Made by a program: the position numbers and the translations under genes. From the NCBI RefSeq assembly GCF_035818475.1, contig NZ_JAYMGV010000001.1, positions 2,790,001 through 2,854,000 on the forward strand: a DNA stretch of 64,000 nt, in the 5' to 3' direction. The first letter of the stretch is position 1, and every line of letters begins with the position of its first letter. Positions 17,857 to 25,897 of this stretch are shown here, piece after piece. The notes below the pieces were generated by a model. The model was not told the origin of the DNA. It saw only the letters and a program-made list of their open reading frames with translations, and searched no databases. The DNA comes from Cognatitamlana sp035818475. Its GTDB lineage: Bacteria > Bacteroidota > Bacteroidia > Flavobacteriales > Flavobacteriaceae.

Positions 17857-18864
17857 TTACCCTCCAATGGTAGTCATGCTTCTGTTTTTAGAATGCAGTT
17901 TAGGTTCTTGTAGTTTTTTGATGGTGTTCATACCTCCTCGGACTTTAAATTTAGCCTGAACTGCTTTTTGAATAATAGGAACAATAGATTTGCCAGACCG
18001 GAGTGTTGTAAGTAAGTCTGATTCAGTAGCTGAGAACAAACAATTTTTTAACTGCCCGTTAGCTGTTAAACGTAGTCGGTTACAGGAATCACAAAACGGA
18101 TTGGTTACTGAGCTAATTATTGCAAAAGATCCTTTATAACCTTTTATTTTATAGTTCTTTGCGGTGTCATTGGGAGCATCCTGTAAGCGTTCAATACTAT
18201 TTTTAGAAAATGCTTTGTTAACGTATTCCATAACTTCTGCATAGGAAACCATTTTACTCATGTCCCATTTATTGCCATCAAAAGGCATAAACTCTATAAA
18301 GCGAATAGAAATGGGTAAATCCTTAGTAAAATTGATAAAGTCAATAATTTCGTTATCGTTAAAACCTTTAATTAAGACAGCATTAACCTTAACTGTAAAT
18401 CCTTCTTTGACAAGCATTAAAATGTTATTATAGACGCTTTTAAACTCATGCCTTCTGGTAATATGCTTAAATTTATTTTCATTTAAAGAGTCTAAACTCA
18501 CATTAATCTTGTTGATGCCATTAGCTTTAAATATGTCTACAAATCTATCTATAATGACAGCATTTGAGGTAATAGATAATTCAACCGGAAGTGTTGCTAA
18601 TTTTTCTAAAATGATAGGGATATCTTTTCTAATGAGTGGCTCACCACCTGTTAATCTGATTTTAGTCACACCATGATCTACAAAGGTTTTTGCTATGTCA
18701 TAAATCTCTTCATAGGTCATCAAGTGGCTTTTTGGAGATAGCTTTACACCTTCTTCAGGCATACAGTAGGTGCAGCGTAAGTTACACCGTTCAATCAATG
18801 AAATACGTAAATAAGCATGATCTCTGCCATGTTGATCCCTTAATATTTTTGATTTATTTATCAT
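17857..18864 (-). CDS. moaA: GTP 3',8-cyclase (molybdenum cofactor biosynthesis)
   Basis: 335 residues. A radical-SAM enzyme that, with MoaC, makes cyclic pyranopterin monophosphate from GTP. The N-terminal [4Fe-4S] ligands are C27, C31 and C34 (CNLRCTYC). The C-terminal cluster ligands are in FCDSCNRLRL and NCLF. The chain ends in Gly-Gly, which is needed for activity in known MoaA. It is the last gene of the Moco operon, 27 nt after moaCB. Confidence 0.95.
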   Translation of the reverse strand: MINKSKILRDQHGRDHAYLRISLIERCNLRCTYCMPEEGVKLSPKSHLMTYEEIYDIAKTFVDHGVTKIRLTGGEPLIRKDIPIILEKLATLPVELSITSNAVIIDRFVDIFKANGINKINVSLDSLNENKFKHITRRHEFKSVYNNILMLVKEGFTVKVNAVLIKGFNDNEIIDFINFTKDLPISIRFIEFMPFDGNKWDMSKMVSYAEVMEYVNKAFSKNSIERLQDAPNDTAKNYKIKGYKGSFAIISSVTNPFCDSCNRLRLTANGQLKNCLFSATESDLLTTLRSGKSIVPIIQKAVQAKFKVRGGMNTIKKLQEPKLHSKNRSMTTIGG

Positions 18865-18890
18865 GTCTTATTTTTTCAACTAACAACTCA

Positions 18891-19802
18891 TTAATCATGC
18901 CTGGCGCCTTTTAATATCCTAAAGCTATGAAGTATGGCCGGAAAAATGGCATCCATAGATTCTTTTGCTCCATTTGTAGAACCCGGTAATGCTAAAACTA
19001 AAGTGTCTTCAATGGTTCCGGCTACGCTTCTTGAAAGCATGGAAAAAGGGGTGCGTTCCTGGCCATAGGTTCTAATAGCCTCTTCTATGCCTGGTATTCT
19101 TCGGTCTAAAATAGGAGTTAAAGCTTCCGGTGTTACATCTCTTCCAGATAATCCGGTACCACCGGTATAAATGACCATATCTAAGCCTTGTTCCTGATAA
19201 GTCTTTGCTTTTTGCTGAATGCTATCTATTTCATCAGGAATAATAACATATTCCGAAACCTTAACCTCACAATCTTCTAGCTTTTTTATAATGGCCTTTC
19301 CTGCTTTGTCTTCCTTGTGACCTGCAGAAATAGTATCACTACAGACTACAACAGCAGCTCTTAGATCTTTTCTGAAACGATCTCTAAAATCAGATTTACC
19401 ACCTTTTTTAGTTAACAGCTTAATGGCATGAATTTCGATGCCCTTATCAATAGGTTTTAACATGTCGTACATATTCAACGCCACTACACTGGCGCCATGC
19501 ATAGCTTCAACTTCAACGCCTGTTTTGTAAATAGTTTTTACAGTGAATACAACGGTAATTTCTAAATCGTTAATTTTATATTCCACTCCGGTGAACTCAA
19601 TAGGTAAGGGGTGACAATCCGGTAAAATATCCGGTGTACGTTTTACACCTAACAATCCTGCAGCTTTACTCATAGCAAACACATTGCCTTTTGGAACCGT
19701 ATTGTTTTCTATGGCCGTAATTGTTTCCGGCTTACTAACTTTTACTATAGCTTGTGCCACTGCTGTTCGTAATGTTGTGCTTTTATGTGTGATGTCTACC
19801 AT
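18891..19802 (-). CDS. moaCB: Bifunctional MoaC-MoaB fusion (Moco biosynthesis)
   Basis: 303 residues in two domains. Residues 1 to about 150 are MoaC (cyclic pyranopterin monophosphate synthase), with DCHPLPI, VKTIYKTGVEVEAMHGAS and NMYDM-K. Residues about 155-303 are a MoaB/MogA-type molybdopterin adenylyltransferase, with VVVCSDTISAG, YTGGTGLSGRDVTPEA and LPGSTNGAKE. The fusion is common in Flavobacteriaceae as far as I recall. The ATG overlaps the stop of the preceding frameshifted S23 gene by one base (TAATG). Confidence 0.93.
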   Translation of the reverse strand: MVDITHKSTTLRTAVAQAIVKVSKPETITAIENNTVPKGNVFAMSKAAGLLGVKRTPDILPDCHPLPIEFTGVEYKINDLEITVVFTVKTIYKTGVEVEAMHGASVVALNMYDMLKPIDKGIEIHAIKLLTKKGGKSDFRDRFRKDLRAAVVVCSDTISAGHKEDKAGKAIIKKLEDCEVKVSEYVIIPDEIDSIQQKAKTYQEQGLDMVIYTGGTGLSGRDVTPEALTPILDRRIPGIEEAIRTYGQERTPFSMLSRSVAGTIEDTLVLALPGSTNGAKESMDAIFPAILHSFRILKGARHD

Positions 19803-20190
19803 TATGTGTTGATTTGTTTAATCTTTATTTGTTTAATTGTGCTTTCCGTAAAGCATTTTAATCTATTAAATGTTTTTTCTATTTCTGACCTTATTTTTTG
19901 ATAATCTTTTTCAATAATAAAACCTAACTCTTTTGAAATAATGAGTTGATTTAAAACTTCCATTAGAGAGCTAAAAGCATTGTACTAAAATGCGCTTTAT
20001 CCTTGTTTGTAATTCTAGATGTACCTTCAGCTATATTTGAGGCAACAGATACAGAAGCTCTTCTCATTTGATTTGTTAACCCAAATTTTTCTTCACTTGG
20101 GAATTCCTTTGTGACCATGTAGATCAGTTTTATTAATTCTTTGGAGTCTATCCAAACATTCAGTTTTTCAAATGAAAATGTATATGACAT
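19802..20190 (-). pseudogene. Frameshifted four-helix-bundle (S23) protein gene
   Basis: The frame opens with 75 residues typical of S23/four-helix-bundle proteins (MRRASVSVASNIAEG) and stops early at 19963. In the -1 frame the sequence goes on with AFSSLMEVLNQLIISKELG and ends at 19802, exactly as expected for the family's third and fourth helices. The span is 389 nt, one short of a multiple of three. A single base lost after codon HFST explains it, about 20000. The reading frame would end on TAATG with the moaCB start. An intact relative is at 23465-23818. Confidence 0.75.
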
Positions 20191-20236
20191 GTTTAAATTA
20201 CAATTAAACGATTAAACAGTTTTCCAAATAAGCAAC

Positions 20237-20680
20237 CTAAGAATTAACCTTCCATTGATGCGATTGATCTTCAAAAATCTCTTTTCCAAATACAGGGACC
20301 TCTGCCTTTATAGCTTCAACAATATATTCTAAAGCTTCAAAAACCACTTTTCGTCGTGGGGATGATACAAAAACAAATAAGCATATTTCTCCGGCCTTTA
20401 CAGTTCCCAGACTGTGATAAATATGCATACAGGTCAGTTCAAATCTTTCGAAGGCAGATTCTCTGATGTCATGAAATTTTTGATTTGCCATATCTTCATA
20501 AGCAGTATACTCAATAGCCGAAACCGGTTTTCCGTCAATTATATCTGCTCTTACTTGCCCTAAAAAAATATTATGGGCTCCAATGCTTGTTTTAGTCTGG
20601 TGTTTATAAATGGAGTGTCCTATAAATTCTGAGGATATTGGCCCTTCCTTAAATACATTTTTTGGTTTATTGTCTTTCAT
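20237..20680 (-). CDS. moaE: Molybdopterin synthase catalytic subunit
   Basis: 147 residues. MoaE transfers sulfur from thiocarboxylated MoaD to precursor Z to make molybdopterin. Family motifs are GAHNIFLGQVRAD near 33-45, AIEYTAYEDMA, VGxx-like SLGTVKAGEICLFVFVSSPRR, and the C-terminal substrate-binding KAEVPVFGKEIFEDQSHQW. The partner MoaD is two genes upstream. Confidence 0.93.
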   Translation of the reverse strand: MKDNKPKNVFKEGPISSEFIGHSIYKHQTKTSIGAHNIFLGQVRADIIDGKPVSAIEYTAYEDMANQKFHDIRESAFERFELTCMHIYHSLGTVKAGEICLFVFVSSPRRKVVFEALEYIVEAIKAEVPVFGKEIFEDQSHQWKVNS

Positions 20681-20710
20681 TTTTTTTGTTTTTTCAGACC
20701 AGCCAGGTTT

Positions 20711-21796
20711 TTAAAACCTTGATTGGTCTAGTGTGTTAACTAATTCTTGTGCGCCTTCTTTTAAACTAAAGCAGTTTTTGGTATTATGTTTTTTCAGAAG
20801 GCTTATAGCTTTCTTACTTCGCATTCCTGACTGGCAAAAAAAGATTTTCTTTTTATCGTTATCAAGTTTGTTGATATTCTTTTCTAATTGACTCAAGGGC
20901 ATGTAAGTGATATCAAGATGCTCAACTTTGGGGTACTCATGGTCTTCCCTTACATCAATAAATTGAGCATTTTGTTCAGAAATAATATCTTGAATGGAGA
21001 CTTCTGTGTTTTTGACAGCACATGTCATATTAATATTGATTGATTTGTTCTGAAAATGATCTCGCTCTTTTAAAACTGTTTTAATGATAGTGTTATTTCT
21101 ATTGACTTTCAAAGTAGATGTTTGAGCCGTTAAAGCATTATAGCAAAGTAATTGCCCTGAGAGTGTATTACCGATACCCAGAATGATTTTCAGGACTTCA
21201 TTAGCTTGCATACTGCCAATAATTCCAGGGAGCACACCAACAACGCCAATTTCCGAACAATTGGGAACAGCATCTTTTTTAGGCGGTGAAGGAAACAGGC
21301 AACGGTAACTTGGTCCGTTGTTAAAATTAAACACAGAGACCTGGCCTTCAAATTTGTAAATGGCTCCAAAGACCAGTGGTTTGTTGGTAAGGATACAGGT
21401 ATCGTTAACTAAATAGCGTGTTTCAAAATTATCTGAGCCATCAACAATAATATCATAGCTCTCAAACAAATTCAGAGCGTTTTTATAGGTTAGGGGCTCT
21501 GGGTAAGCCATTATGGAAATAGTATCATTTAAATCTTCCAAGCGAGCTTTAGCGGCAATAGCTTTATTTTTCCCCAAAGCGGATTTTCCAAAAAGGACCT
21601 GGCGTTGCAAATTAGATAACTCTACAACATCAAAATCTATGATACCAATAGTGCCAATTCCTGCTGCGGTCAGGTACTGTAAAACAGGGCAACCCAGACC
21701 ACCGGCACCAATAACCAATACTTTAGCATTAGATATTTTGTCTTGGCCCTTTTGTCCAATTTCAGATAATATGATATGTCTGTTGTATCTATTCAT
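20711..21796 (-). CDS. moeB: MoaD-activating adenylyltransferase (MoeB/ThiF) with rhodanese domain
   Basis: 361 residues. The N-terminal E1-like domain has the ATP loop VLVIGAGGLGCPVLQYL, IDFDVVELSNLQRQ and the adenylylation region SYRCLFPSPP...PNCSEIGVVGVLPG. Residues from about 265 form a rhodanese domain with active-site C321 in FFCQSGMRS, which would hand sulfur to MoaD. This architecture matches MOCS3-like enzymes and may also serve ThiS. It lies between moaD and moaE. Confidence 0.92.
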   Translation of the reverse strand: MNRYNRHIILSEIGQKGQDKISNAKVLVIGAGGLGCPVLQYLTAAGIGTIGIIDFDVVELSNLQRQVLFGKSALGKNKAIAAKARLEDLNDTISIMAYPEPLTYKNALNLFESYDIIVDGSDNFETRYLVNDTCILTNKPLVFGAIYKFEGQVSVFNFNNGPSYRCLFPSPPKKDAVPNCSEIGVVGVLPGIIGSMQANEVLKIILGIGNTLSGQLLCYNALTAQTSTLKVNRNNTIIKTVLKERDHFQNKSININMTCAVKNTEVSIQDIISEQNAQFIDVREDHEYPKVEHLDITYMPLSQLEKNINKLDNDKKKIFFCQSGMRSKKAISLLKKHNTKNCFSLKEGAQELVNTLDQSRF

Positions 21797-21879
21797 TATT
21801 GTTGAATCGGTTAATTGTTAAACGGTTTAATTATTTATCTCTTCACACATAAACAAATCAACAGTTCAATACTTTAAAA

Positions 21880-22113
21880 TCATCCTCCGGCAAAAGGTGG
21901 CAATAAAGCAATTTCATCACCGGTTATTTTGGTGTCTAAAGGCACTAACTCTTGATTTTGGGCTATTTGAAAATCTTTAGTTTTTAATAATTCATATTTA
22001 GAATGCAACCGATCTATAAGCTCTGAAATCACTTGATCTGTGACTTCCAGGTTTTCCGTTTCCTTTTGGGTCACTTCAGCTATTTGACCTAAGTATTTAA
22101 TTGTTACAAGCAT
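21880..22113 (-). CDS. moaD: Molybdopterin synthase sulfur carrier
   Basis: 77 residues with the beta-grasp fold of ubiquitin-like sulfur carriers. It ends LLPPFAGG; the terminal Gly-Gly is adenylated and thiocarboxylated by the MoeB-type enzyme downstream. The start overlaps the end of mobA by 17 nt, which suggests coupled translation. Confidence 0.92.
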   Translation of the reverse strand: MLVTIKYLGQIAEVTQKETENLEVTDQVISELIDRLHSKYELLKTKDFQIAQNQELVPLDTKITGDEIALLPPFAGG

Positions 22114-22681
22114 TTTCTATTAATTTTAATTCTTCCTTTGTATTCACATTCATGGTAGTGATATGGTCGTTGTCATCTAAGACTATATTTTTAAATTTAC
22201 AGGATTTTATGGCTATACGTAAACGCCTTTCACCTTGCTCCAATAGTGCTTTGAATTTTGGTACACATGCTTTTTGGTAAAAAGCAATTAAGGGCATTGA
22301 TTTTCCGTTGCTTTCCACTTGAATAATGGTTGTCTCATTATCAATTTGGGAAACCAGCTTTTCTAATATTCCTGAATTTATCAGCGGAATATCACAACTT
22401 AGTACTAAGTTATAATTAGTTTTAGAAGCTTCCAAGCCGGAGCAGATTCCAGCGACAGGCCCGGACTCTTTGATGATATCTGTAACTCTTTTGTAACCAA
22501 ATTTATCATAATCAGGGCTATCCGAAACAATTATAATATCAGTAACCCACGGTTTTAAAGCCTCTATACTATATTGAATAAATGGTTTTCCATGAAGTTC
22601 TATTAGCCCTTTATCAGAGCCCATTCTTGAACTTTTTCCTCCAGCTAAAATAATGCCTGTTATGTTGTTTTTATCTAACAT
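22097..22681 (-). CDS. mobA: Molybdenum cofactor guanylyltransferase
   Basis: 194 residues. The nucleotide-binding GIILAGGKSSRMGSDKGLIEL near residues 9-30 and the SCDIPLI segment identify a MobA-type NTP transferase, which adds GMP to Mo-molybdopterin to form the bis-MGD cofactor. That form is needed by the Nas and Nap reductases here. The start codon directly abuts the stop of the tauE-like gene upstream. Confidence 0.92.
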   Translation of the reverse strand: MLDKNNITGIILAGGKSSRMGSDKGLIELHGKPFIQYSIEALKPWVTDIIIVSDSPDYDKFGYKRVTDIIKESGPVAGICSGLEASKTNYNLVLSCDIPLINSGILEKLVSQIDNETTIIQVESNGKSMPLIAFYQKACVPKFKALLEQGERRLRIAIKSCKFKNIVLDDNDHITTMNVNTKEELKLIENACNN

Positions 22682-23422
22682 TTATGTAAAAAATAATTTA
22701 GCACAAGCTATAACTAAAACAAAGGCTAAAATGTAACGTAAACGCTTATTATTAATTTTTTTGCTTCCATAGTAACCTCCTAAAACACCTCCAATAAGAG
22801 CGATAGCTACTAGTAAAAAAGATTCTTTTTCTATGGTTACACCGCTACTTAACTGGCCTATTAATCCAGCAGCAGAGTTCACCCAAATAAATAAAGCCGA
22901 AACCGCAGCGGCTTCTTTCATTTTTCCCCAGTGCAGCAGTAAAATTATCGGGCTTAATATGATGCCTCCTCCAATGCCAATCAAACCGGAAAAGAAACCT
23001 ATAATTCCTCCAACAACTAGTCCCTGCCAAAGTTTAACGTCCTTTATACTGCCATTTTCTTTTCCAAAAACGTTTAACATTTTTAGGATTGCAAATATGA
23101 GTAAGACGGCTAATATTTTTTTGTATAGTGAAGCATCAACGTCTATGGTGCCTCCCAAAAAAGCCAGAGGAATTGAGGCTATTGCAAAAGACAAAAATAG
23201 TTTCTTGTTAAAAAAACCTTCTTTGTAGTAATAATAAAATGAAATACCGGCAACAAATAAATTAAGGAGCAGGGCAGTGGGTTTCATGCTTTCAGGAGCA
23301 AAAGAAAATAAAGCCATTAAGGCTAAATAACCACTGGCTCCTCCGTGTCCTACACTGGAATACAAAAATGATACTAAGGGTAGAATAGTTAGAAAAAGAT
23401 ATATGTTTTCGTTTTGTAACAT
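22682..23422 (-). CDS. TauE/SafE-family membrane transporter
   Basis: 246 residues, about 8 transmembrane segments, with the family's two repeated halves: SSVGHGGASGYLA near 23-35 and SGLIGIGGGIILSP near 144-158. Members export or import small anions such as sulfite or sulfoacetate. Its place inside the Moco operon, end to end with mobA, suggests transport of an oxyanion such as molybdate or a sulfur compound. There is no ABC molybdate transporter in the window, so this is an attractive but unproven candidate. Confidence 0.85.
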   Translation of the reverse strand: MLQNENIYLFLTILPLVSFLYSSVGHGGASGYLALMALFSFAPESMKPTALLLNLFVAGISFYYYYKEGFFNKKLFLSFAIASIPLAFLGGTIDVDASLYKKILAVLLIFAILKMLNVFGKENGSIKDVKLWQGLVVGGIIGFFSGLIGIGGGIILSPIILLLHWGKMKEAAAVSALFIWVNSAAGLIGQLSSGVTIEKESFLLVAIALIGGVLGGYYGSKKINNKRLRYILAFVLVIACAKLFFT

Positions 23423-23464
23423 GATATTTTAAAAATGTCTAAAATATTTAAAGTTTAAAGTTAG

Positions 23465-23818
23465 CTAGAGTTTGTTTGCTATTGATGTAAAAAGGGCTAA
23501 AAGCTCTTTTGTTTCACTAAGAACAGGTTCCAGTTTACTATTTTCCATCCATTCTAAATGTTTAATTATTCCTAACCAATATTCTGTTTCACTCGCTTCA
23601 CTTTCAGATATCTTAATTTTGTTTTTGAAATCTCTTTTACTACGAGACCGATTTGCTTCACGATAATTAGCACCTATGCTTGTGCCGGATTTTGTGATTT
23701 GATTCCTAATTACTTTCCCTTCTATCGTATTTGGTAAAAGAGTAGATAGTTTAATAATTGATATTCCAAATTGCTGTGTTCTATATTCTAGTTTTTTAGC
23801 AAAATCTTTATTGTTCAT
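23465..23818 (-). CDS. Four-helix-bundle (S23 family) protein
   Basis: 117 residues, intact. SGTSIGANYREANRSRSKRDF and SEASETEYWLGIIKHL are typical of the four-helix-bundle family first seen in 23S rRNA intervening sequences. The function is not known. It lies in the Moco operon between the modE-like and tauE-like genes. An array of nine 9-bp tandem repeats lies just upstream. A second, frameshifted family member is at 19802-20190. Confidence 0.85.
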   Translation of the reverse strand: MNNKDFAKKLEYRTQQFGISIIKLSTLLPNTIEGKVIRNQITKSGTSIGANYREANRSRSKRDFKNKIKISESEASETEYWLGIIKHLEWMENSKLEPVLSETKELLALFTSIANKL

Positions 23819-23840
23819 ATTATTTCTTTAAGTACTTCAC

Positions 23841-23921
23841 ACTTTAGCCACTTTAGCCACTTTAGCCACTTTAGCCACTTTAGCCACTTTAGCCACTTTA
23901 GCCACTTTAGCCACTTTAGCC
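23841..23921. repeat. Tandem repeat, nine copies of a 9-bp unit
   Basis: The unit ACTTTAGCC (plus strand) repeats nine times without a mismatch over 81 bp. It ends 12 bp before the modE-like stop and begins 23 bp before the start of the S23 gene, so it lies in the presumed leader between the two. Perfect repeats of this kind are prone to slipped-strand length change. Confidence 0.9.
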
Positions 23922-23933
23922 ATTTTGAGAGCT

Positions 23934-24272
23934 TTACAGCATGTTAATCTTTTCCAATTGTTTATCTAAAAATGCCCAGCAGTTTTTATTGATTTCATCA
24001 AAAGCGATAACTAAGGACTGTCCGTATTCTGTCAATTCAGCACCACCCCCGCCTTTGCCACCTATGCTATTTATGGTCACTGGTTTTTTAGCAGATTTGT
24101 TTACAGAATCTAAAAGTTGCCATGCTTTTTTATAAGATATATTTAAAGACTTTGCGGCTTTAGATAAAGACCCGGTTTCTTGTATGGCTTTGAGTAAATG
24201 TACACGTCCTTCACCAAGAAGTACGTTGTTCTTTGACTCGATCCATATTCTGCTTTTGATTTTGTAACTCAT
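23934..24272 (-). CDS. ModE-like winged-helix regulator lacking the molybdate domain
   Basis: 112 residues matching the N-terminal DNA-binding domain of ModE: GEGRVHLLKAIQETGSLSKAAKSLNISYKKAWQLLDSV, then the glycine-rich wing GGKGGGGAELTEYG. The C-terminal MOP/TOBE domain that binds molybdate in E. coli ModE is absent, so the sensing mode is unclear. It follows moeA by 7 nt. A palindrome with ModE-operator character overlaps the moeA promoter, which suggests it controls its own operon. Confidence 0.88.
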   Translation of the reverse strand: MSYKIKSRIWIESKNNVLLGEGRVHLLKAIQETGSLSKAAKSLNISYKKAWQLLDSVNKSAKKPVTINSIGGKGGGGAELTEYGQSLVIAFDEINKNCWAFLDKQLEKINML

Positions 24273-24279
24273 TTTCTTT

Positions 24280-25458
24280 TTAATTTGGAAGTAAAATCAC
24301 TTCTATTAAATTGTTTGTCTTTATTTTAGAAACCTCTTCAGGAGCATAAACCAAAGCGTTTGAAAGCGCAAAAGTCTGTAGCATTGAAGAGTTTTGGCCG
24401 TCAAGAATTTCAACTTTTCCATCACTGTAAATACCTTTTAAAAATTGAGGCCGGCCCCCTTTTTTTTCAAAATTTGATAGGGATAGTGCTTGTGTTCGAG
24501 GTAATTCTTCAGCGCTTCTACCCATCATTTTTTGTAATGCGATGAAAACATAAACATAAAAACAGGATAATGCTGCAGCCGGATTTCCCGGTAAGGCAAA
24601 AATTTTGGTATGATTTTTCTGCCCAAAAAATAAAGGCTTCCCTGGTTTTTGCTTGACCTTATAAAACAATTCTTCAACGTTTAATGCCTTAAGCGCCTTG
24701 CCAACAAAATCATAATCTCCAACTGAAATCCCTCCGGTGATTAGTACCAAGTCATTTGTGCTGATAACAGAATCTAGTTTTTTGACAGTTTTATTATAAT
24801 CATCAGCAACTTTATGAATGGTCACATCATAAAACTTTAAGCTATAAAGAGCACTCAATAACATTTTAGAGTTGCTTTCATATATTTTTCCATAGCCTAA
24901 ATCCTGTCCGCCTTCTATCAATTCATTTCCTGTAGTAACAAGGGCTATGTTAGGTTTTTTATAAACGGATACCTCAGTGATCCCCAAAGACGTTAAGTAC
25001 CCTATAGCAGCAGGTGTTAATTTGGTGTCTTTCTTGAGCGCGATGTCTCCGGCTTTAACCTGTTCACCCAAGGGACGAATATTATGTTCTAATGGAATAC
25101 TATGTTCCAAAGTAATACTATTTTCATGTAGTTTTACTTGCTCTTGCATCATAACAGCGTTTGCCGAATCTGGAACAGGAGCACCTGTAAAAATTCTTAT
25201 GGCATCACCTGCTTTTAAAATAGGTTGGTGGTTATCACCGGCTTTCACTTCACCAATTAAATTGTAAGATAAATGGTCATGAAGATTTATAGCATAGCCA
25301 TCCATAGCAGATTGTCTGAATGGGGGCATGTTTATTGGTGCATAAACATTTTTAAATAGCACATAACCATTAGCCTTTTCAACGGCTTTGATGGTTTCCT
25401 TTAAAAGTGGTTTTCCGTTATTTTTAACTATTGAAATAGCTTCTGAAATAGAAATCAT
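24280..25458 (-). CDS. moeA: Molybdopterin molybdenumtransferase
   Basis: 392 residues, full length. MoeA inserts molybdenum into adenylylated molybdopterin. Motifs seen include PPFRQSAMDGYAI, AGDAIRIFTGAPVP, VLITGGISVGDYDFV, KVKQKPGKPLFFG and ALPGNPAAAL. It is the first gene of the Moco operon; the predicted promoter and ModE-like operator lie directly upstream. Confidence 0.95.
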   Translation of the reverse strand: MISISEAISIVKNNGKPLLKETIKAVEKANGYVLFKNVYAPINMPPFRQSAMDGYAINLHDHLSYNLIGEVKAGDNHQPILKAGDAIRIFTGAPVPDSANAVMMQEQVKLHENSITLEHSIPLEHNIRPLGEQVKAGDIALKKDTKLTPAAIGYLTSLGITEVSVYKKPNIALVTTGNELIEGGQDLGYGKIYESNSKMLLSALYSLKFYDVTIHKVADDYNKTVKKLDSVISTNDLVLITGGISVGDYDFVGKALKALNVEELFYKVKQKPGKPLFFGQKNHTKIFALPGNPAAALSCFYVYVFIALQKMMGRSAEELPRTQALSLSNFEKKGGRPQFLKGIYSDGKVEILDGQNSSMLQTFALSNALVYAPEEVSKIKTNNLIEVILLPN

Positions 25459-25468
25459 AGTTGCTTTT

Positions 25469-25492
25469 CGTTATGTCTTGTCAAATATAACG
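25469..25492 (-). promoter_or_regulatory. Candidate ModE operator over the moeA promoter
   Basis: Read on the minus strand, CGTTATAT-N8-ACATAACG is an inverted repeat with 7 of 8 bases matching in each arm, close to the ModE consensus I recall (CGnTATAT...ATATAACG). It begins 10 nt upstream of moeA. TATATTTG, a good TAnnTTTG -7 box, falls within it, so binding would block the promoter. napD starts 163 nt on the other side. Confidence 0.55.
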
Positions 25493-25579
25493 AAATCTTG
25501 TAATGATAAAGAGATTCTGATGAAATCTTTTTATAATTATTTAGATTAATTTTAAATAGATATGCAATTAATCAAAACA

Positions 25580-25621
25580 TGACATTTGTCAGTTTTTTTG
25601 CTTTCAATTGAGATATTTTTG
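25580..25621 (+). promoter_or_regulatory. Candidate napD promoter
   Basis: TATTTTTG (25614-25621) fits the -7 consensus and lies 33 nt before the napD ATG. An inverted repeat TGACA-TT-TGTCA (25580-25591) stands about 30 nt upstream of it, a plausible activator position. No TAMGTA-N4-TACKTA palindrome is present here, so Nap may be regulated differently from the assimilation genes. Confidence 0.4.
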
Positions 25622-25654
25622 TTTTAAATTGTAAGAGATAAATAGAAAACAATC

Positions 25655-25891
25655 ATGCCTATAAAAAGCTATTTAGCGCATCCTCATGATGGAAAAAAAG
25701 CAGAACTTGTAAAGGCTATATCTAAGCTTAATAATTGTGATGTAATTCCCGCTGAAAACAAAGATTTGCTCATCGTGGTAACAGATACCGACAATAAATC
25801 AGAAGACGAAAATTTAAAAGAACAAATAGAGGCTATTGAAAGTTTGAAATTACTTGCAATGGTTTCTGGATTTGATACACCTAAAAAGTAA
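25655..25891 (+). CDS. napD: NapD-like nitrate reductase maturation chaperone
   Basis: 78 residues. NapD binds the NapA twin-arginine signal peptide and delays export until cofactor is inserted. The small ferredoxin-like fold size, the start MPIKSYLAHP and the position 6 nt upstream of napA fit this family. The sequence is divergent from proteobacterial NapD, so the call rests partly on context. Confidence 0.7.
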   Translation: MPIKSYLAHPHDGKKAELVKAISKLNNCDVIPAENKDLLIVVTDTDNKSEDENLKEQIEAIESLKLLAMVSGFDTPKK

Positions 25892-25897
25892 TTAAGT

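Noticed and set aside
20711..21796. MoeB-rhodanese gene as a thiamine (ThiF) gene
   Set aside because: It lies between moaD and moaE and no thi gene is near; a dual role is still possible.
23841..23921. Repeat array taken as a CRISPR
   Set aside because: The unit is 9 bp and there are no spacers; no cas genes are near.
25459..25654. Molybdenum-cofactor riboswitch upstream of moeA or napD
   Set aside because: The leaders are short and show no multi-stem Moco structure; the palindrome there fits a protein operator.
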